DNA of 64,000 nt, from assembly GCA_016081115.2 (NCBI GenBank), contig CM071929.1, forward strand, positions 1,240,001 to 1,304,000, given 5' to 3'. The notes below the pieces were generated by a model, which was not told the DNA's origin, did not search any database, and saw only the letters and a list, made by a program, of their open reading frames with translations. The translations under genes were made by a program, and so were the position numbers. The stretch comes from Rehmannia glutinosa. Taxonomy: Eukaryota > Streptophyta > Magnoliopsida > Lamiales > Orobanchaceae. Shown here one piece after another: positions 58,276-64,000 of the stretch (positions are counted from its first letter, which is position 1; every line of letters begins with the position of its first letter).

Positions 58276-59534
58276 AAGAACTATTAGCAACTATACGTAT
58301 GATCAAAGTCCCGATAGTTTTCGTCTAAACATTTGATTTTTAAAATGATAAACTATTTGCGACAAACTATACCCTCGTGGTTAAGAATGTCAATTTGTGA
58401 CACGATACAATAATCTAAACGAATTTAGCGGATATAGGTACAACCCCAGCGGATTCGGGTCAAAATCAGTTGACACGACCGGTCAACACGGGGAATAAAT
58501 AGGTTAGGCCAATGTCAACCCATTTAATTTTATAGTTGACATATTATATTCATATTTTGTGTGTTTTAGTTGGTTATATGATGATGGACAAATTATTTAA
58601 TGCATTTTTTAATAATTTAATGTAATTTTTATTTGTAATTTTAGCTTTTTCTTCATTTTTTTCGTGTCAACTTTAACTTATATAGGTATTTCATGTCGCG
58701 TCGGGTTACCCGTATCACAAACGGACCGTGTTCTGTTAGTATCAAATATGTAATAACCGGTCGTCGAACACGACTCGCGAACATGAAACACGACATAACA
58801 CCCTTAATCGTTATAAAGTTTTCAAACATTTATACGACTATATGGACTAATCACATATTTAACAAATATTTTTAGCGACAACATTGCAAATGACGAATCT
58901 ACGTGCAAACTTCAGGGTACAACTAAAAAATCCAATTATAGTTTTTAGTAAAAAAATTAATAATAAATTTGTACCCTATTTTTTATAAAAAATTAGAAAA
59001 CCAAATAAAATAATACAAATCCTCACAATAAAATTTTAAAAATTAAAAGATTGACTTAACAACTTGAATAAATAAACCATGGCAAAAGTCAAAATACAAA
59101 CTAAAAATATATAAAAAAATCTATTTATATCAATAATGTTACCAAAAGCGTGTTTTGTTGTCTCTTGTTTTCTTAATTATTCTAATTATTTCTTTTATAT
59201 ATGTGTATTAATTTTTCATGTACGGTTACATAATCAACTTTTACAAAATTTTAAACAAGCGTTTTGTTCTATGACTTTAAATATTAAACAATATTTATGT
59301 GTACAATTTTTTTAAAAATCTATCGTACCCTATTTCAAAAATCTTGGATCCATTTGCAACATTGTCGCACATTAATTACTTATTAGCAACGACATAGTTT
59401 GAGAATTTCATTGCAATAGATATTAGTGAACCGTGTTTTTTTTTTTTAAATGTTGGGATATTTCTCTTTTTGGAAGGCAACAGGATATGTTTTATAATTT
59501 TCAATAGGATATTATTGAACGGCATGCTACATTT
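58276..59534. other. Intergenic with a probable diverged hAT-like element
   Basis: About 58381-58808 has ends TTAAGAATGTCAATTTGTG and (inverted) TTAAGGGTGTTATGTCGTG, with subterminal GACACG/CGTGTC and GGGTTACCCG words as in hAT-like elements; no TSD was found. Right of it, TTAGCGACAACATTGC near 58872 and TATTAGCAACGACAT near 59390 may be CACTA subterminal words. No gene. Confidence 0.4.
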
Positions 59535-60578
59535 TAGGGGTGTGCAGTGCGGGACGGTTCGGAGATTTTGAAATCTCGAACCGCATCAAGTTCGAAATTT
59601 CAAAATAAATCTCGAACCGAACCATAGAAAAAAAAAATCTCCGTCAACCGCATCCGAAAGTTGATGCAGTTCGGGACGGAGATTCGGTTCTAATGGGGAC
59701 AGGGACGGTTCGGTTCGGGACGGAGATTCGGAGATTAGCCATAAATAAAACATACAAATTTGAAAAAAAAAGAAAAAAGAAAATCAATATAAAAATCACC
59801 AAACGAATATACTTCTAGAGTTTTAGTCTCTTTTAGCGTAGTCTCAAAATAAAAACTAAAACTATAATAGGTAACACAATCCAAAATTCTAAACTTAATA
59901 ACCTTTATAATACAACAATAGTCTATTATTTGGGCAATTGTCCTTCTATTGTCTAGTGACATAGAATATATATAATTAAGTAATATTTTTTATAAATTAA
60001 CATTAAATAAAAACTTGTATAAATTTATAATCTCAATGTCTCATACTTAACAACTTAACATAATCAATAAAATTATATTTATAATTTATGTGATATGGTG
60101 AAAAAAATTAAAATATGATCTTTTTTATATTGTTATAATATGGTACTATTACTTGTTTCTCCTTTAAGTGCAATTTACTAATCATTTAACTAATTTCAAT
60201 TTCAAATGATTCACTCTATTATTAATATCAAAGTTTTTTAAAATTCATAATAGTTCTGATATTATGGTTTTTTCTCAATTTAATTTCAAATAGTTTGTAG
60301 TTAATTCAATATCAAAATATAAATAACATAGAAATAATGTATATGTATTTATATAAAATTTAAAATCGGTTCTAGCTTCGGGTCCTCGGTTCGGAGTGGT
60401 TGATGCGGTTGATGCGGTTCTCGTGACGGGTATTTGAAAAATCTCGAACAGTATCATAAATATTTTTGGTATGGTACGGTTCGGGAAAGTCAAAAAGTCA
60501 ACGGATATTTTCGGTTCGGAGATCTTTGGTCCGGATATCGGTTCGGTTTTGTAATCTCCAAGTCCCGTGACAAACCTA
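59535..60578. mobile_element. hAT-like non-autonomous element, TSD CTACATTT
   Basis: Ends TAGGGGTGTGCA and (inverted) TAGGTTTGTCAC. Perfect 8-bp TSD CTACATTT at 59527-59534 and 60579-60586. Subterminal arrays of GGTTCGGGACGGAGATT-type words on both sides, AT-rich core, no transposase. Confidence 0.8.
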
Positions 60579-60636
60579 CTACATTTATTTGCTTCTCAAT
60601 AAACTTATATATTGTTTTATAATTTTCAATTAGATT

Positions 60637-61891
60637 TAGGGGTGATCAAATGGGGCAAGAAATCGGGTTCCAAACGTGAATCTGAATCGTGGTCAACAAT
60701 TCCTAAATCAGAATCGTGGTCAACGGTTCCAAAACCGGAAGCCTAGTCTCAAAAACCGTGGGAACCGTTGGTTAGAACAAGGGCGGACGCATCCTTTCCC
60801 AAAATTTTCATTTCACTACTTATATATATATATATATGTATATATATTATTTAGTTGTTACATGTGTGTGTATGTTAGTATTTTTATTCTAACACAAATT
60901 GTTGATTAAAAATTTGTTGTAAACTACATGAGGCTCATGGCTATTACATTTAAATTTGAATAAACTATTGTTTGGGTCTTGATATATATCATAATATTTA
61001 AAATTGTGGAATATAAATCTTGATTAGGATTTAATGATGTATTTTGAAATATTTAACTATGAATATTGATGTAATTTTTTAATGCAAAGACAATATGTGT
61101 AAATATAATTATAATTATAATATATAAATATTTGATAATTCTTTTTAATGTTAGTGATAAAGTATCTCGAAAATTGTATGATATTAATACTACTCGTACT
61201 CATCTCAAACCCAACAAGAAATTATACCTATATCTATTAATCGCAAGTAACATAACTCTCCCAAACCCAAAAGAAAAATTATCGATATCGTCCATCACGG
61301 ATCTAAACAGTGTGGGTAACCACGTCATCCGTGGTGGCCCCCTCAATTACAAGTCCTGGGTCCGCTCCTGGGTTAGAACCGTCGGTGGAACCGTGATGGA
61401 ACCATTTTTTCAAGGTTAAAACCAACAATCTTGTTTTGGTAAATACATGTTAAAAGAAATGTTAAATGTTTATTATGATGTATAATTTTTGTAACTACAT
61501 GAGACACATTTTAGACCAAATGTTGTAAGCGAATTACGTGAACTTTGATTCTCTATACTCTAATAATATATATAGATAGTTTAATATTATTATTAATATT
61601 AAATATAAAACTTTATTGAATATTAAGTCCAAGTCTTTTTCTTTATTTTCCTTTTTTTTAATGAAACTCATAAACTATTTTAAGAAATCAAAAAATTATC
61701 AAAAGATAAACAAACGGTTCAGGTTAAAACCGAGGCGGAACCGTGGAGGAACCGGGTTCGAACCAGGACAACCGTCGGTTCCGATTTTGGAACCGAACCG
61801 TGAGGCAATGGTTCGGTTCGGTTCCTCCAAAATGAGGAACAGAGCCGGTTTTGGAACCGGAACCGGTGATTCGGAACCGTGGCCAGCCCTA
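60637..61891. mobile_element. hAT-like non-autonomous element, TSD ATTAGATT
   Basis: Ends TAGGGGTGATCAAAT and (inverted) TAGGGCTGGCCACGG. Perfect 8-bp TSD ATTAGATT at 60629-60636 and 61892-61899. Subterminal GGAACCG/CGGTTCC arrays. The plus-strand frame 61616-61924 across the right end is made of this repeat and is not a gene. Confidence 0.8.
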
Positions 61892-61949
61892 ATTAGATTT
61901 AACTTTACGTCAAAAAAAAATTAGATTTAACTTCTCATACGTTACAACC

Positions 61950-62075
61950 CAAAATCAATTGATATGTTTTTGGGAATTTGACTCAACCTCAATATTTTTT
62001 TGGTTACAAAATCTTTGTCCTAACATCTAGCTCGACAGGTCCATGATCCAGCAAGAAGCCAAGAAGTACTAATGG
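61950..62075 (+). pseudogene. CYP72A P450 copy 6: intron 4/exon 5 border scrap
   Basis: AATCTTTGTCCTAACATCTAG matches the end of intron 4 in copies 2, 3 and 5, then CGACAGGTCCATGATCCAGC and AAGAAGTACTAA match the first codons of exon 5. It stops after about 40 exon bases and passes into the upstream flank of copy 7. It marks a further deleted P450 copy. Confidence 0.65.
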
Positions 62076-62652
62076 TCTGTGATCACCCTACCTTCAATTA
62101 TTCCATAGAGAACTAAGAAGCACGTCCATAAAAAGAAGTATTTATATTATCGTTTTATATAAAACGCGAAGCCTGGCCTTAAAGTTTAATCTAGTTTTAA
62201 AAAAACCATCTATCTTTCAAAATTAAAAATATCCTCTAAATGTTTATTTCTATTTTAAAAATTGCATCCTCAATAGTCAATATTTATTAAGAAAATACAC
62301 GCCTTTAATTAGATCAAACCTCAATGATAGCTTACACGCCTTTAATTTAATCAAACCTCAATGATAGATTTCGTCCCAGGACCATACAAAAAAAAAAAAA
62401 AAAAACAGAAAAGGAAAAGAAAAGAAAGAATCAAAGAATCCTTAATTAGCGGACGCGTGAAAATATGATTAGCTAAAAGAGTTGACAATTTGCATAAAGA
62501 AAACAGTTTAGAACATTGATAATTGCAGCCAGCCAACAAGCTCTCCAAGAGTAAACTTCAATTAAGTACTACACTCTACAAATATTTTAAGTTTTCCAAC
62601 ATTTTCATCTATGTAAAATGGGCACACCCTGATACAATTTCAGTTGGAAAAA
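62076..62652 (+). promoter_or_regulatory. Conserved upstream region of P450 copy 7
   Basis: Matches the flank of copy 5: GAGAACTAAGAAG, ATCGTTTTATATAAAACGCG, a TAATTACAAA-like scrap (about 62180-62345), then ATATGATTAGCTAAAAGAG, CAGCCAGCCAACAAGCTCTCC and CTATGTAAAATGGGCACACCC. No canonical TATA box at a convincing distance apart from the TATGTAAA word about 40 nt before the ATG. Confidence 0.5.
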
Positions 62653-64000
62653 ATGGTTCTAACATTGGGCGTAATTCTCACCTCCATCGTAGTAGCTGCA
62701 TCCATAACATGGGCATTGAAGTTGCTAAATTGGCTTTGGATTAAGCCAAAAAGGCTGGAGAAACATCTGAGGGAGCAAGGTCTCAATGGAAATCCTTACA
62801 GACCCTTTCTTGGAGATCTGAAAGATTTGGTCAGAGTCATGAAAACAGAACAACAACGATCAATCAAACTGTCCGATGATCCTTTACCACACATTTTCAC
62901 ATACTATCACCAGACACTTACTAATTATGGTAAGTATGTTTATTGCCTGTTAATTATGTTTGTTCATAATGCTAATTATCTACATAATTAATATATTGCG
63001 CTTGCTTTACTTGATTATCAGGTCAGAATTCTTTCCTATGGTTCGGTCCATGGCCCAGATTGAATATTGCTGATCCAGAGCTAATAAAGGAGATTCTAAA
63101 TAAACCTGATGTATTTCAGAAGCCCCTTCCAGAAGCAGGCAAGATTCTTACAGGTGGGATTCTGTATCACGAGGGCGAAAAATGGGCTAAACATAGAAAG
63201 ATTGTCAATCCGGCTTTCCATATGGAGAAATTGAAGGTAACTATATATCTTCAAAATAACATGATAAAACTCTTTAATTTTCAGATTTCCCCTTAAAAAA
63301 AAGTCAACTTTTGCCATAGGAACAATATGGGAGGTTGGGAGTGTTTGCAAACACTTAAAAAAGTAATGTCGTTTTGGCTTTATTGCAATTTAGTCTTGTA
63401 TCTCTTAGGGGTCGACAATTTTAGTCCTATAATTTCTGGATGTGGCAATTTTAGTCCTTAATGATTTTACCTTTTAAAAAATTACTATTTGTTGTCTCGA
63501 AAGCAACAAGTAGTTGAGAATTAGAAATTGGCAATGTTTGCATGTACAAACTAAAAATTGATTATGTTAAGAGAGAGTGTTTGGTGGAGAAATTGTAAAA
63601 ATGCTTTACTTGTGTGTAAAGTCAAATTAGAAGCAGAATCTCTGAAATCTAAAGTCTTCTTTTCACTTTTAATTAAATCAAACACAATCAGATCCAGAAA
63701 CTGACATTCGCAAAACACTTAAAAGTGGTTTTTATAGCTAAAAGCTTAGAATCACTTTTTTTTTAAAGTTTGCAAACACTCCCTAAATCACTTTTAACAG
63801 CTGGAGTTTTGTGAACACTCCTATATATATCAGTCATTTCTAGCTTCATTTTCTTGTAGCGGTAACTTTTGAGGCCCTGTGAATCTGAAATTTTCTTTAT
63901 ACAGAATATGGCGCCAGCAATGGGTTTATGTTGTTCAAACATGATAGACAAATTGAAATGCATGGTTTCTAGTAATAATGAAGGCTGGTGCAAAATTGAT
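62653..64000 (+). CDS. CYP72A-type cytochrome P450, copy 7 (exons 1-3; 3' end outside window)
   Basis: Exons 62653-62929, 63022-63236 and 63905 to beyond the window. Start MVLTLGVILTSIVVAAS, giving a single N-terminal membrane anchor of about 20 residues, then the CYP72-type LNWLWIKPKRLEKHLREQG basic hinge and NPYRPFLGDLKDL. Exon 2 reads WFGPWPRLNIADPELIKEIL, GKILTGGILYHEGEKWAKHR (C-helix region with the W-x3-R haem contact) and NPAFHMEKLK. Exon 3 begins NMAPAMGLCCSNMIDKL. All three are open and donors/acceptors are canonical (G|GTAAGT, CAG|GTCAG, AAG|GTAAC, ACAG|AAT). Likely the functional relative of decayed copy 5. Intron 2 (63237-63904) carries the shared MITE. Confidence 0.9.
63337..63783. 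mobile_element. MITE in intron 2 of copy 7, with a further insertion
   Basis: Ends GGGAGTGTTTGCAAACACTT and AGTTTGCAAACACTCCC are perfect inverted partners over the core. It is longer than its counterparts in copies 3 and 5 because a second repeat (about 63380-63475, with GACAATTTTAGTCCT and GGCAATTTTAGTCCTTAA) is inserted. Confidence 0.65.

Noticed and set aside
61616..61924. 102-codon Arg/Gly-rich plus-strand frame
   Set aside because: Made from the GGAACCG subterminal repeats at the right end of a hAT-like element.
1..64000. A metabolic gene cluster beyond P450s (glycosyltransferases, terpene synthases, reductases)
   Set aside because: No other enzyme signature was seen on either strand; only P450 copies and TE proteins.

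Overview
The window is plant nuclear DNA, from a eudicot judging by its gene and transposon families; I cannot name the species. It is AT-rich, its genes have introns with GT-AG borders, and most of it is transposable elements (TEs). The host-gene theme is a tandem array of CYP72A-type cytochrome P450 genes, all on the + strand, with a five-exon plan (about 277, 215, 251, 388 and 444 nt, about 524 codons).

Layout of the array. Copy 1 (1-1357) enters from the left at exon 3 and is open through its stop. Copy 2 (16965-20043) and copy 3 (21430-24485) keep all five exons but carry several frameshifts each. Copy 4 (25982-26422) is an exon-5 relic. Copy 5 (28122-37675) is a wreck with a Ty1/copia element in exon 1, a hAT-like element in exon 2 and an RTE-type LINE fragment in exon 3; a second copia element lies about 30 bp past its end. 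Copy 6 is a scrap of the intron 4/exon 5 border near 62.0 kb. Copy 7 (62653 to the window end) is intact in exons 1, 2 and the visible part of 3. So two apparently sound genes bracket five decayed ones. No other enzyme gene is visible, so a biosynthetic cluster cannot be claimed beyond the P450s.

1.4-16.9 kb: a decayed myosin motor fragment, a ~140-bp degenerate tandem array, a Helitron 3' end with an RPA70-like relic, a MULE-type MITE with a 9-bp target-site duplication (TSD), a ~104-bp satellite-like array, a Harbinger-type MITE, a tRNA-derived SINE with a 15-bp TSD, two hAT-like elements and a head-to-tail pair of Harbinger-type MITEs just upstream of copy 2.

28.3-46.6 kb: two copia elements. 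Copia-1 (minus strand, 28348-33154) has 233-bp LTRs that look identical. Copia-2 (plus strand, 37709-46603) carries a non-autonomous Ty3/gypsy-like element (39348-42972) nested in its protease region. All three have perfect 5-bp TSDs.

48.5-58.3 kb: one 9.7-kb Mutator-like element (MULE) with ~125-bp inverted ends and a 9-bp TSD. It carries an Ulp1-like protease gene and the two ends of a transposase gene, and is interrupted by an L1-like LINE. Right of it lie hAT-like elements up to copy 7.

The most unusual signal is technical or epigenetic. Across the TE-rich middle, CAG/CTG trinucleotides are repeatedly distorted, often to CG. This accounts for most LTR-LTR differences in the nested element and for a damaged primer-binding site in two unrelated elements. 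It looks like a base-calling scar of CHG methylation, so many TE frameshifts there may not be real.
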